Shown: piece after piece, positions 35,830-47,704 of the stretch
Layout of the letters: the number at the start of each line of letters is the position of its first letter
Numbering within the stretch: position 1 is the stretch's first letter
Assembly: GCF_030247195.1 (NCBI RefSeq)
Contig: NC_080671.1
Coordinates: 415,286,044-415,350,043, forward strand
Reading direction: 5' to 3'
DNA from: Topomyia yanbarensis
Lineage: Eukaryota; Arthropoda; Insecta; Diptera; Culicidae
Length of the DNA stretch: 64,000 nt
The notes under the pieces: generated by a model
The model's input: only the letters and a program-made list of their open reading frames with translations
Told to the model about the DNA's origin: nothing
Databases searched by the model: none
Position numbers and translations under genes: made by a program

Positions 35830-36899
35830 ACCAATACATTAACATTTTTGAATAATACATTAACATTGTAAAGTGAACTCAAACTTTTGATCGGTAGTGT
35901 ATCATTAAATTTGTTTCCATGAGTAATTCTGTCATATACTAAAATGTAAAAGCTATTTTTAAGAAAACAGTAGACAAAAATTGTTTTGTCTTCTGAAACT
36001 TATACAAACACATCGAACACATCAAATTAGCTTCGACATATTTCAGATTAGTAGATGATCGTATGACACATCTTCAAAATGAACAGAGAAATAGCAAGAT
36101 AGATGTGAGTTGAGCATGCCATGAACATGAAGAGAAAGATAGAGGGAAAGAGAAGAGTGAGGGGAGATGGCGTGTGATGAATGGTAACTGATGGTTAGTG
36201 CCGTGACATTATTTTTACTAGATAATATTTTGATTCCTTACAACCTTATTGTAAATAATGGAACTGGTAATTTTTTCGCAACACTAGTCAAATTTTTACT
36301 AGAATTTTTATATTAAAAAATAAAGTTGCTCTCGGTGCTAATAATATGAATATTAATTATATGAGAAATCTATCATCTCACTGCTAGACTCCGGCTTTCT
36401 TTGTGATCTGTTAATTGATATACCATCCAACATCTACCTCACGGCTGAATGCAATGCTTAATCCAAGGGAAAATAGAACAATCTTGGGCAATTTTTTACG
36501 TTGAAATGAACTTACACATTAGGATCCGATGATTGAACCATATAGTTGGATAATATTTTAGTTGTTTTAATGTAGCTTTAAAATGGTTTACAATATCGCC
36601 TTGATGTTAAAGGGAAAGCTACAGAAAATTTTATGAGCCTTTTGAAAAAACTATTGCTGTTGATGGAGAAGTGCGAATAACTTATGAAAAGGTCGTAATA
36701 AAGGAAAACAATTGTGTTTTTAAAGCTAAATTTAAAATATCTCGAGAGCTACCACATTTCGGAATTTTTTTGTTAGAACCATTTTGATTTTAAATAACAT
36801 TTGGAATCACATACAAAAAGAAAGCTATATTTTCGACTGCAAATAGTATGAAAGCTTCTTCATGATTCAAATACACTGAAAAAGTTTCTTTTAAGTCTT
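35830..36899 (-). repeat. dispersed repeat matching 19090-19510 inverted; remainder unrecognised
   Basis: 36100-36500 matches the reverse complement of copy A at 19090-19510. The rest (35902-36100 and 36500-36899) shows no gene. Confidence 0.55.
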
Positions 36900-36902
36900 T
36901 AA

Positions 36903-38151
36903 AACGACCAACATTAGATTGTCGGAAAAAAACCGGCCCGCAGCCCAAAGCACGGTCATCGGAAATCGACCAATGCCACAATCAGCACAATAAAATCTGC
37001 TGATGTTACTACCAGCACGCCGGGGCAACCAGCGAAGAAAGTTCGAGAGGATGATGAAACGTCAATACTCTCCGCCAACCAGTACAGTATTCTGAGTGAA
37101 AATAATACAGCAGTAAATGTCAGCGATCTCAACGGCTTCAGGCAGGAGCAAGAGGAAGAGTATCCCCAAAACACCGACGCCGTCAAATTACCCCCGCTAA
37201 TCGTCAAATCGATTCCGCTAGAAAAACTACAGCAGGATCTCCATTCGAAAGGTGTCAAGGCCCAGTTCAAGCTGACCAGAATCGGCATCAAGGTGATGCT
37301 GCAAACAAAGGACGAATTTACCAAAACTAAAGCACATCTAAAAGAACAAAACGAGCAGTTTTTCACCAATGACATGCCGTCGGAGTAAGCCATTCAAGGC
37401 TGTCGTAAGAGGCCTACCGGTAATGCGCCCAGAAGACATCAAAGCCGAGCTAATGAAACGGTATAAGCTTCAACCGTTGGCAGTGTACATCATTGCTAGG
37501 AAGCAGCCTGGTAATCACGTGTACAGAGACTGCCTGTACCTCGTACACTTTCGAAAGGGAACAGTGACACTAGGAGCCTTGAAAGCAATGAAAATCATCG
37601 GCAACGTCGTTATTTCGTGGGAACCTTATCGTGGTATCCACAAAGATGTCACGCAGTGTATGAAGTGTCTTCACTTCGGACATGGCACACGCTACTGCCA
37701 CCTGGCCGCTAGATGCACCTATTGTACAGGTGAACACGAATCATCGAATTGTCCCATCGAAGGGGCTGTAAAATATAAGAGTGCAAACTGTAGAAAACAG
37801 CATCGCGCAACAAATCGAGCATGCAAATCACGAGAGGATTATAAACGTATTCGGAAGGAAGCGTCGACGAAAAACCAAGCCAACCATCGCCAAAACAAGG
37901 TACCACCGTATACAGCAGCTAATTTTCCTACACTCCCATCGATCGGTATGGGTGAACGGATTGCACGCGAATCAATTCAGTACAGCGGACCTCCACCAGG
38001 GTTTCAAAGAACCAGCAACACACCAGTCCCAGTTTGGGGACAATCTTCTACTCAACCGAATCCCAGCCCGGATTGCTCGCAGCCAACCCCCAAATATACT
38101 TCTGCGGAACTTCTGCCGATTTTCACCACCATGTGGACCAAACTTCAGTAG
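36903..38151 (+). pseudogene. Jockey-clade LINE ORF1 (nucleic-acid-binding gag-like)
   Basis: The frame from about 36903 gives GKKPARSPKHGHRKSTNATI, LSANQYSILSENN and IKVMLQTKDEFTKTKAHL, ending at a stop near 37388. A one-base shift continues with KPFKAVVRGLPVMRPEDIKA (a PRE_C2HC-like region) and three cysteine-rich motifs: CMKCLHFGHGTRYC, CTYCTGEHESSNCP and a decayed third (CRKQHRATNRAC). It then ends in a Pro/Ser-rich tail at 38151. The product would coat the LINE RNA. No start codon precedes the first segment in frame, so the 5' end is damaged or truncated. Confidence 0.85.
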
Positions 38152-38203
38152 TGCGACACACGTGCTGATCAAATACGTGTATTGAGCGAGTTCATCATTC
38201 AGT

Positions 38204-40804
38204 ATGGGCACTAACACGCTAAAAATCATGCTGTGGAACGCCCATGCTGTCAAATCCAAGCATCGAATTCATCGAACTGGCGACAAGGGAAGACGTCGAT
38301 ATTTTAATAGTTACTGAAACATTCCTGAAACCTGAGATCAACTTCAGCATACCAGGATACAGCATAACACGACTCGACCGCACACACTCCAGAGGGGGAG
38401 GAGTAGCCATTGCGATCAAAAAACCCATACATTTTACCATTCAACCTCACTACCAAACATCGGCTATGGAAGCGTTAGGTGTGGAGATAGGAACGCGCAG
38501 TGGCCCACTTCTGATCATCGCCGCCTACTGTCCCCGTCAATGTTATGACGGTAACGGCCTGGCCAGAAAATTCCAAAACGACCTGGTTAGATTGACGAGG
38601 CACCAGAAAAAATTTATCGTTGCTTGCGATCTCAATGCCCGGCATGAAATGTGGGGCAACCATCGGCGAAACAAGAATGGATGCATGCTGTTCGATGGAG
38701 CGCAGCTCGGATATTTCGTCGTTAACACTCCAGATCAACCAACATACCTGTCTCCAGCTGGCATGCCTTCTACAATTGACATCTTCCTGACGAACCTGCA
38801 CATACCTAAGCCGAATACCATCAACGAGCTGAGTTCCGATCACTATCCGGTGGTACAGTGCATCGACGAAACCGCCACTCGTGGGCCCAGGCAATATCGG
38901 AAAGACTATCACCATGACAACTGTATTGAGTTCCGTCGCAGAGTGGACCGTCGAATCTTCTTCGAGGATCCTATTGATCGTTCTGTGGAGCAGCTACAAC
39001 ATGCCATCCTCGCAGCTGAAGACGAGTGCGTCCGCAAGGTGCCGGTAGTAGGTAAGCTCATTAAACTTGACCCAACCACACAAAGCATTATCCGAACAAG
39101 GAACGTCTTTAGAAGACAATTCCAACGAACCGGCGATCTTCAAAAGAAAAATGCTGTACAGTATTTTAATCATCTCATTGCACATCATGTTACACAACTT
39201 AAAAACGATAGATTCCATAGTGAAATTGAAAACTTAGACCCATATTCTAAACCGTTCTGGAAAGTGACTAAAATATTAAAGTCAAAACCACAGCAGATTC
39301 CCCCTTTAAAATCAGGTACTATGACTCTAGTTACACCAAACGAAAAAGTTAACGCTATAGGCAACCATTTTGTAAACTCCCACAATCACGGTACCTCTAT
39401 CATCAGCCCGATGGAGGGCGTAGTCAACGATACAATGATCACTTTGGAAAACAATGCTTGCTACGTCCCAGCCAACAAAAAAATCACCATCGCCTGTCGT
39501 CGTTGCAAAAATATGAAGGCTCCCGGCTTCGACTCTATTTTCAACCTCGTATTAAAGAAACTGAGCACAGAAGCATATGCACACATCGCTAAAATTTTCA
39601 ATAGATGTCTCGATCTTTTATACTTCCCCTCGAGCTGGAAGTTGGCTAAAGTTGTTCCGGTGCTAAAACCCACAAGCCCCACAAGCTACCGTCCAATAAG
39701 TCTGTTGTCCGCGATCAGCAAACTTTTTGAAAGAATGCTGTTGGATAGAATACTCGACCATGTGACTAGCAACAACATCATCCCCTCCCCCCCCGTTCAG
39801 TTTGGATTCAGAGCTGGTCATTCCACCACTCAGCAACTGTATAGGGTAATGAAAATTATCCGCAGAAACAAGGCAGTGTCGAAATCCACAGCGATGGCCC
39901 TGTTGGACATCGAGAAGGCCTTAGATAGTGTATAGCACAAAGGTCTGGTTTACAAGCTATACCGGTACAATTTTCCTGTTTACCTAGTCAAAATTATTCA
40001 GAGCTACCTGTCAAACCGCTCCTTCAGGATCTCGTTAAACGGTGTTCTTTCCGAAGCGTTTCATATTCCAGCTGGTGTTCCTCAGGAAAGCTTGCTGGGT
40101 CCCGTGCTTTATAGCATCTACACGGCGGATATCCCCCAGCTGCCAAATGACTGCTTCCTTTCAGTCTTCGCAGACGATACAGCCATTCTGTGTAAGGGCA
40201 GGGTCACGCGTCATATCACCAAGAAACTTCAAGGCTACCTTGACAGCTTCTGCCAATACTTGAACACATGGAAGATCAAGGTAAACTCCAGCAAAACGCA
40301 AGTAATACTTTTCCCATATCGACAATCACCAAAGCTCATCCCACCGAACGACTGCAAAATAGTGCTTAATGGAGCGAGCCTCGAATGGTCGGCCGAAGCG
40401 GTGTACCTAGGGCTGACTCCAAACTACTGTTCAGAAGCCACATCCAAAAAATACACAACAAATGTTCTCTATTGGTCAAACGTTTATACCCACTAATCAA
40501 CAGGAGGTCCAAACTAATCATACAGAACAAGCAAGCAATTTACAAACAAATAATTGCACCCGTGATATGCTACGCAATGCCAGTTTGGGTAACCTGTGCC
40601 AAGAGTCACAAAAACAAACTTTAAATTCTACAAAATAAATGTTTGAAGATGATCCTGAATCTACCATGGAGAACACGAACAGCAGACGTACATAGATTAG
40701 CCAATATAGACACCATAGAAGACCAACTAAGAAAAGCATGTGAAAATTTCACAACCAAATGTTCAAATTCGGAGTATCAAATCATACAAAGTTTAGTAGT
40801 TTAG
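38204..40804 (+). pseudogene. Jockey-clade LINE ORF2 (endonuclease and reverse transcriptase)
   Basis: ATG at 38204 begins MGTNTLKIMLWNAHAVKSK; a shift near 38260 joins IEFIELATREDVDILIVTET. Endonuclease marks follow: WNA (Asn), TETF (Glu), GGGVAIAI, ACDLNARH (Asp, Asn) and SSDHYPV (catalytic Asp-His). The RT has KAPGFDSI, SYRPISLLSAISKLFERML, FGFRAGHSTTQQL, LLDIEKALDSV (motif A), GVPQESLLGPVLYSIYTADI (motif B, Gly of QGS changed to Glu) and FADDTAI (motif C). A TAG at 39933-39935 replaces the Trp expected after DSV. A frameshift at about 40395 and a stop at 40622-40624 follow. The C-terminus, ILNLPWRTRTADVHRLANI, ends at 40804. It is inactive. Confidence 0.9.
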
Positions 40805-40990
40805 GTTAGTTTTTAAGGCCCTTAATCATTCAACAATCAGTTGTAAACGACCAATTAGGCTATGCAAAAACACAATCAAACGAATATCATCCCACAACAA
40901 AAAAACATTTTTTTTGTGTCACTTAAAATGTAAAACTTCACAGAAATGTAAAGAAAATTTACCAATAAAATATTGAATGTTAAAAAAAAA

Positions 40991-42549
40991 TATTTTGCGA
41001 TCGACTCAGACTAGTTCTTTAATTTAATCTGTACAGAAACCAGACGACCGTTCCAAACATTAAAGTAATGCAAAAATTAGCGGCAGGTTCGCTACTTAGT
41101 TTGACTGAATTGACTGATCATATCAAAATTTCAATATGGTCGAAATAATTATTTGTATAAAAAAACTGAGACCATATAAAAAATAACTATTGTTTTTACT
41201 CAAGGTACATTTTTATACAGAAATGGTAACACTAGCGACGCATCACTCTTAATTCCTGACACTGCCATGTAAATAGACGTTTCACGTTCCAATTTTTTTC
41301 ATCCGATAAATTCCATTTCAGACATCCAAAGTGCCCCAGTAATCTAGTCCTTTTATCCCGACCAATTTATAGACAAATCTTCTCACGTATTCTCCATAAC
41401 CGTACCGTACGGCAGGCAATAGCTCATCTCAATGGCAGTTTCCTGGATGTATCCTCCTCCTCCTCCCTCGGCGGAATAGATTGAATATGCTATCCTTCTT
41501 CGTTCGCCGTCGCAAACAAAAATGGGTCTACGAGACCCATCGGAAACCAAAGCCGTCAACTGGAAGAATGTGGAGATGTCTTTACTAGGGTGGTAGCGGA
41601 ACCTGCTGAATCCACGTCATTTTTTTACGATCTTTTCAAAATATTATTCACATCAGCATGGGGGATAAAAAAAGCACATATCCCCAACTCACATGCGGTA
41701 CCGCATTACCTAATATGAAACCTGGGAGAGCCACTTTTTAGCGCTCGTTATTTGTCCGTATTATCGATTTAACACACCAAACCGACGCGACGGAGGATTC
41801 CTTTGTACGTAAGAAACGACCAATATGGTCGCCGGCACAGACGCCGAACAAACGATGGCGAATCGGTCCCGGTTCAGCACGCTCCCAACGAGGTCATTCG
41901 TATGGTAATTTGAGGATTTTATCGCAATTTATAGCCTCCCGATTCCGAAATGGCTGGCCACTGGTCACTTCCAGGAATGTTGATAACAAATAAATTATTT
42001 TTCAACCAACGTTTTTGGAATAGGGGGGAGAGCAGTTTGGGCTTTATTTTTCTTGCCACTCTTGCCAAATCCGGTGTGGCCCACCGTAAATCATATCCCG
42101 TTGGCATGAGGGCACACCCCGAAGGAATGTTGTAATCAGAAAATCCGCTGCTGATTGCCATTGAGTGACTTTGGGGTTATTTACGAATGGATATTCGATA
42201 CGTTTGTGGATTGCAGGGGAAGAATCGGAACAGAGATCAGCCCGATGACTTGGAGTGCACTGCTCCGTACTTAAATGGATTCAAATTTCAAAACATGTTG
42301 TTCACCGTGGAAATAGATGTTTTCCGGTTCAGGGGAAGGATTTATACTGAACAATAGCTGGGAATGGGAACAGTTGCTGCTGTAGCAGGAACAAACGGGT
42401 GATGTTTATGATGGAGGCGTCGCTGACAATTGATGCTATAGTTCATGTATAGACAAAATGACAAAAAATTTATTCACGCTAACTTCGACGCAAATTCCTG
42501 GGATGTCTAATTATATCGGACTGAAGTTATCACGGAATTCGTTGAAATC
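40991..42549. other. no recognised gene
   Basis: The left 300 bp are AT-rich. From 41290 the base composition is more balanced, with CCTCCTCCTCCTCC near 41450, and might be single-copy host DNA, but no exon could be recognised. The frames at 41919-42161 are short and unconvincing. Confidence 0.4.
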
Positions 42550-44026
42550 TTAACCCATTCATACTCATGTTGTTTGTGGACAACAACGATTTTAACTGTT
42601 ATGTGTCCAACAAAAAAAACACCTTTAACAAACTAACGCCCTAGTAATAATTGAGGTTTTAAGGTAGTTTTATAGTCACTCATAAAACTTAGATTGCACT
42701 TGTAGCGTGCTAAAAACTTCAATTGTTACTTGGGCGTGGGTACCCGGGTACCCACAAATTAAAATGATCATAACTATGGCTTCCTTTATCCGATTTGGAC
42801 ACATTTAGATTTTTTGGATTCAGAAACTCGACAACATTTTTGATTTATAAAATTGAACCGGATCAATGGATCTGGTACTTGGTAATCCGGATTTTCCGGG
42901 GTAATGTTCCAGTACTAGGGTATGATTTGTAAATTTTAATAATGTCTTAGTAATATGAGTATCAAAACTCTTCAAATTGTCTCGGTAGTCTTTTATTTAT
43001 TGTTACGGGACCCTATGGCAAAGTAAAAAATGGAATCGGAATGGAATGGCCACTCACGGAATGTCCGTTCCGGGGTCAAATCACCAAATGGTTCCAAAAC
43101 CACGAGATACAGCCTGCTGATGAATTTCCAAGAATTTTGATACCCATATTGCTAGTATTCCATTGAAGTTCACAAATAGTATCCCAGTACTGGAACCTGC
43201 TTCCGGAAATCCGAATTCCTGGGAACCAAATGAAGTAAACCGATTCATTTTTACCAAGTCCAAAAGCGTATGAGTTCCTGAATCCAAAACAACCAAAACC
43301 AAAATCGGTTGAAAATTACCTTGGTTATTGGCATTTAAGTTTTGTGGGTACCCGGGTACCCACGTCGGCTTGTTACATAGTAAAAAAATTCAGGAGCCCC
43401 TCTTAACTCCCCCCCCCCCCCTTACTATATCAACAATATTATTAACCCAAAAGCTTGACGTAGTGAAGTTCTAAGATGTCACAAAGTTTTAATTTCCAGC
43501 TAAGGTTAAAACATAGGACCGGGTACCGCGTCGGACGATTAACGGTTAAGCAGTTATAACTTTCAGTTTAGACAAGAATTGCTCCCAAAAACAAGTAAGG
43601 CTAATAAATGTGACTATTACCTTTCATTTGAGCAATAACAGTTACAAGTATTAGCTCTAAAACTGAAGTTATTACAATTAGCCTGATTGAGTTCCGATGG
43701 AGCAGTGCTGCCAGGTACAGTTTATGTTGACGACGAAAACTGAACTTTTTATATATCTTTCTTGCAATATTATTGAAAACTGATAAAGTCTATCAATTTA
43801 GACTGTCTTCGACTACTTTTTCCACGTAATTGGACTATTGTAAAAATTCTAAGAACATTGTATTAAGAATTGGTAGGTAAAACTTCCGCAGCTTCTAGCA
43901 CTGCGATGGACGCACCTTTCTTAATGGAAAAAAGATTTTTTGCGATTCTTGACCCCACCATTTTCAAGGCAAAATAGTTTCGGACCCCTGTATACACAAA
44001 AAAGAAGTTGGGCATGAAAGGGTTAA
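42550..44026. mobile_element. TTAA-type MITE (piggyBac-like ends), 1477 bp
   Basis: The left end TTAACCCATTCATACTCATG and the right end GGGCATGAAAGGGTTAA form an inverted repeat that starts with TTAA. TTAA targeting with CCC...CATGCCC-like ends is typical of piggyBac-related elements. There is no transposase. A fragment of the same family lies at 962-1208. A second element with palindromic ends is inserted at about 42732-43366. Confidence 0.7.
42732..43366. mobile_element. element bounded by GTGGGTACCC palindromes
   Basis: GTGGGTACCCGGGTACCCAC, a perfect 20-bp palindrome, occurs at about 42736-42755 and again near 43342-43361. Between them are opposed segments such as GATCTGGTACTTGG/GTATCCCAGTACTGG and ATCCGGATTTTCC/GGAAATCCGAATT. 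The interior is non-coding. Each end is itself self-complementary, which is unusual for a TIR. Confidence 0.7.
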
Positions 44027-45585
44027 ATATTAATTTTTTTTTTTCGCTTCTTGGTAAATCAATTCAATCCAATGAAAAAAAAATTGCGCTCATTTCCGAT
44101 ATCTTATTACAAAGTAAAACTTGTTTGAATTGCTCTTTATTTTATATTTATGTGCATCATCAAAATTGCTCGAATCTATAAATATTGGCGACATATTCAA
44201 TTTTTGCACGATTCCCTTTTTATGCTCCATTTTTGTCTGTACCTGATGGAGCTAACAGAATACAATGTTTGGAAATAGCTTTAGCAATTTAATTAAAGAC
44301 ATAAAAAGTACGAAGTGATGATTTTAAACTCACGTACTTTAATGTTTACTATACGCAATATTGATCGATTCAATGAGGTAAGTAATAATTGCAGACTCGT
44401 CCTATTATTACTTACTATATCAACTCGGATTTTAATGTTTTGAATCAACTCTGCAGTTTAATGTTTTGAATCAACTCTGCAGTTTCTGCAAAATCTGATG
44501 TTTCGCTTAACTTTATCATTATTTTGGTAACTACAAAATAACAAACAAAACTGAATGTTCGGACCAATCTTTAAAGCAAAACTTCTCCCTAAACCGGCGC
44601 AATTCCCAAGCAAAGTCTACACATTTGAAAGAATTTCCGCTTGGCCAACAAAAGCTGCTTAGCTATGAGCTTATCCGCTACTGATTTGAGCACAGCATTG
44701 TTCAAAAATATCCCCCGACCATCCGGGACATCCGGAATGACCGAACATGACCCAAGCTCGCCAAGAAAAGAATCAACACCCTTTTTACGATTCAGTCCTG
44801 CCCTCAGCGCTCTTTGGCATCGTGCGTGTCCATTGGCGCTCGCTTGGTGATGAATAAAATTTCAATAACCCTCATCCGGTCTGCGAAGATGACGCCAGAG
44901 GATGGAAGCAACAGCTCGAGACTGCGCTAGCGAGCAATGCCATCAGTGGTGGTGGTTGATTTTGCGAACCCCGACTAATGACGGTTGAGCTAACGCGCCG
45001 GGCAAGATACAATAAACCGGAAAGGCGGTCGCGGCAAGAGAATGTATTACTCGTATGCGTGTGCTACGCAAAAAGGGTAAGAATCGCATTGGAAGGAAAC
45101 ATAATTTAGATTTAAGAGTTTGTTTATCGAAGAGTTGTCTCATTACATGCAGCTCGTATGGACCATTTGCAGGGATTAATGGTGCAAAAACGAATTCGCA
45201 TGGGTAATTTTTTGTTCCAAATAAAGCGTCTGGAGCTGGTACGATAGATATCAGACTATTAAAGTACGATTCATTTACATTAAAGAACGATTCGTTGCTG
45301 AATTCTTAGTATTCGTTAACGTGAGTTACAGAGATTTGAAACGATACTTGCACCATTAGGAATAAACGTGCGATGAAGTGTCCAATGAACCACCACAGTC
45401 TATTCTCGATTTATTAGTATCATTTGTTTGTGGAATAATGAGATTTACTTTCGCTAAAGTGGCAAAGTGATTGATTGTGTTAAACGCTGTTCGTGGTTGA
45501 TTGAAATATTACCGCTTATGATAATAAATTCGTTGATATCGGGAGGATCAGTATTTTCAAAATACTTCTGGTGGCTGGAAAGGGA
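44027..45585. other. no recognised gene
   Basis: AT-rich at first. AGTTTAATGTTTTGAATCAA is tandemly duplicated near 44429-44475. The 44580-45160 stretch is more balanced and could be host DNA. The frames at 44641-44850 and 44943-45143 show no domain. Confidence 0.4.
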
Positions 45586-45849
45586 TGTAAGTTAAGTTGT
45601 ACGGCTTCTCTGAAGGATCAGTTCACGTTTCGACAAGCTCCGATATTAGCAACAGTAGTGAGTAGACAGCAAATGTTTTAGCTTTAAGGAAGATTTTGAT
45701 TGTCAGCTAGCATTAGAACCCGAAAAGGGTATATAAGGAGAATTTGGATAATAAACGATACTCATTATAATTGATCTGACCCGACTCGGCGGATGTACAT
45801 CCAGTCCGACAATCGACTGTCAAGCCATTGAGTTAAAAAATCATTCAGT
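45586..45849 (+). promoter_or_regulatory. LTR-like segment with TATA box, adjacent to the array
   Basis: TGTAAGTTAAGTTG at 45586, a TATATAAGG box at about 45730 and AATAAACGATACTCATT about 20 bp further resemble the promoter and R region of an LTR or a simple TATA promoter directed towards the satellite array. No second LTR, PBS or coding region is seen, so the interpretation is uncertain. Confidence 0.35.
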
Positions 45850-46145
45850 GCAATTTCGTGCCTGGAATTTGGCTCGTGATATTTTGCACGTGCATTTTCG
45901 TACCTGAAATTGAGCGGATGGCAATAGCAATAAAGGATAGTAGATAGTGGATAGCGGGTAACGGATAGCAATAACGGATAGCGGATAAAGGATGAATAGC
46001 GGGTAGCGGATATCGGATTGCGGATAGCGAAAGCGAGAGCGGATCGCGAATAGCGGATAGCGGATAGTGGATAGTGGATAACGAATAGCAATAATGGATA
46101 GCGGGTAGCGAGTAGCGGATAGCGGATGGCGGATTGCGGAAAACG

Positions 46146-46312
46146 GATATTTCTTGCATGAAATTTTGCAAGTGAAATTTCGCACGTGATATTTTGCACG
46201 TGCATTTATGTAACGGAAATTTTGCGCGTTAAATTTCGCACGTGCAATTTTGTGCGTAGTATTTCGCAGTGATATTTTGCACGTGCATTTTCGTACCTGA
46301 AATATAGCGGAT
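46146..46312 (-). repeat. 14-bp tandem repeat block
   Basis: Twelve consecutive units can be cut by eye: GATATTTCTTGCAT, GAAATTTTGCAAGT, GAAATTTCGCACGT, GATATTTTGCACGT, GCATTTATGTAACG, GAAATTTTGCGCGT, TAAATTTCGCACGT, GCAATTTTGTGCGT, AGTATTTCGCAGT (13), GATATTTTGCACGT, GCATTTTCGTACCT, GAAATATAGCGGAT. The last unit passes straight into CGGATAG heptamers. Confidence 0.9.
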
Positions 46313-46656
46313 GGCGAAAGCGATAGTGGATAGCGAATAGCGGATAGCATATAGCGGATAGCAGATAGCGGATGGTGGATAGCGGATAGTGGATAGCAGA
46401 TAGCGGATAGCGTATAGCGGATAGCGCATGGCGGATAGCGGATAACGGATAGTGGATAGTGGATAGTGGATAGCGGGTAGCGGATAGCGGACATCGGATA
46501 GTGAATTGCGATAGTGGGTAGTGGATAGCGGGTAGTGGATAGCGGATAGCAGATAGCGGATAGCGGATAGCTGATAGCGGATAGCTGATAGCGGATAGCT
46601 GATAGCGGATAGCTGATAGCGGATAGCTGATAGCGGATAGCTGATAGCGGATAGCT

Positions 46657-46834
46657 GATTTTCCGTGCATTTTCGATCCTGAAAATTTTCACGTGCAGTT
46701 TCGCACGTGCATTTTTGAACCTGGAAATCTGCACGGCCATTTTCTTACATGAAATTTTACAAGTGAAATTTCGTACGTGATATTTTGCACGTGTATTTAT
46801 GTAGCGGATAGCGGGTAGCGGATGGAGGACATCG
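46657..46834 (-). repeat. 14-bp tandem repeat block merging into heptamers
   Basis: After a 10-bp partial unit, units of exactly 14 bp run from GCATTTTCGATCCT (46667) through GAAAATTTTCACGT, GCAGTTTCGCACGT and others to GTATTTATGTAGCG. They then continue without a change of register as GATAGCGGGTAGCG and GATGGAGGACATCG, which are heptamer pairs. The array orientation flips right after it. Confidence 0.9.
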
Positions 46835-47555
46835 GTTCCGCTATCCGCTATCCGCTACCCGCTATCCGCTATTCGATGCGCGCTATACGCTATCCGCTAT
46901 CCGCTATTCACTATTCGCTATCCGCTATCCGCTATCCGCTATCCGCTATCCGCTATGCGCTACGCCCTATCCGCTACGTCCTATCCACTATCAGCTATCC
47001 GCTATCTGCTATCCGCTATCAGCTATCCGCTATCAGCTATCCGCTACCCGCTATCCGCTACCCGCTATCCGCTACCCGCTACCCGCTATCCGCCATCCGC
47101 TATCCGCTGTCCGCTGTCCGCTATCCGCTATCCACTACCCACTATCCCAATTCACTATCCAATGTCCGCTATCCCCTACCCGCTATCCGCTATCCGCTAT
47201 CCGCTATCCGCTATCCGCTATCCGCTATCCGCTATCCGCTATCCGCTATCCGCTATCTGCTATCCGCTATCCACTATCCGCTATACGCTATCCGCTACAC
47301 GCTATCCGCTACCCGCTATCCGCTACCCGCTTTCCGCTATCCACTATCCGCTATACGCTACCCGCTATCCACTACCCACTATCGCAATTCACTATCCGAT
47401 GTCCGCTATCCGCTATCAAAAATGAAAATTTTCAGGATCAAAAATGCACGTGCGGTATACCGCCATCCGCTACCCGCTATCCGCTATCCGCTATCAGCTA
47501 TCCGCTATCCGCTATCCGCTATCCGCTATCCACTATCCGATTTCCGCTATCCGCT

Positions 47556-47704
47556 ACATAAATGCACGTGCAAAATATCACGTACGAAATTTCACTTGTA
47601 AAATTTCATGTAAGAAACTGCACGTGCAGATTTCCAAGCTCAAAAATGCACGTGCGAAACTGCACGTGAAAATTTTCAGGATCAAAAATGCACGTGCAGT
47701 ATAC
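47556..47704 (+). repeat. E-box block, right arm (first complete one)
   Basis: Same block as in the left arm but in the forward direction: TGCACGTGCAAAATAT, CACGTACGAAATTT, CACTTGTAAAATTT and so on, with several GCACGTGC. A partial block (47418-47462) precedes it. The block ends in GCAGTATACCGC where other blocks have GCGGTATACCGC. Confidence 0.9.

Larger units (their letters stand above)
36900..40990 (+). mobile_element. Jockey-clade LINE, nearly full length, disabled
   Basis: ORF1 with zinc knuckles, ORF2 with endonuclease and RT, a short 3' UTR and a terminal AATGTTAAAAAAAAATA tail follow in the usual order over about 4.1 kb. Only a handful of frameshifts and stops disrupt it. The 5' end is probably slightly truncated because ORF1 has no start codon in frame. 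No target duplication could be fixed. Confidence 0.9.
45850..46834 (-). repeat. inverted left arm of the array
   Basis: About 1 kb of the array in reverse orientation, containing three 14-bp blocks (45850-45919, 46146-46312, 46657-46834) and two heptamer stretches. Strand is assigned by the CTATCCG direction. Confidence 0.9.

Noticed and set aside
36956..37393. Minus-strand ORF of 145 codons, and others inside the Jockey LINE
   Set aside because: Opposite strand of the recognisable LINE ORF1/ORF2.
45765..46740. Minus-strand ORFs of the same peptide type
   Set aside because: Same effect in the inverted left arm of the array.
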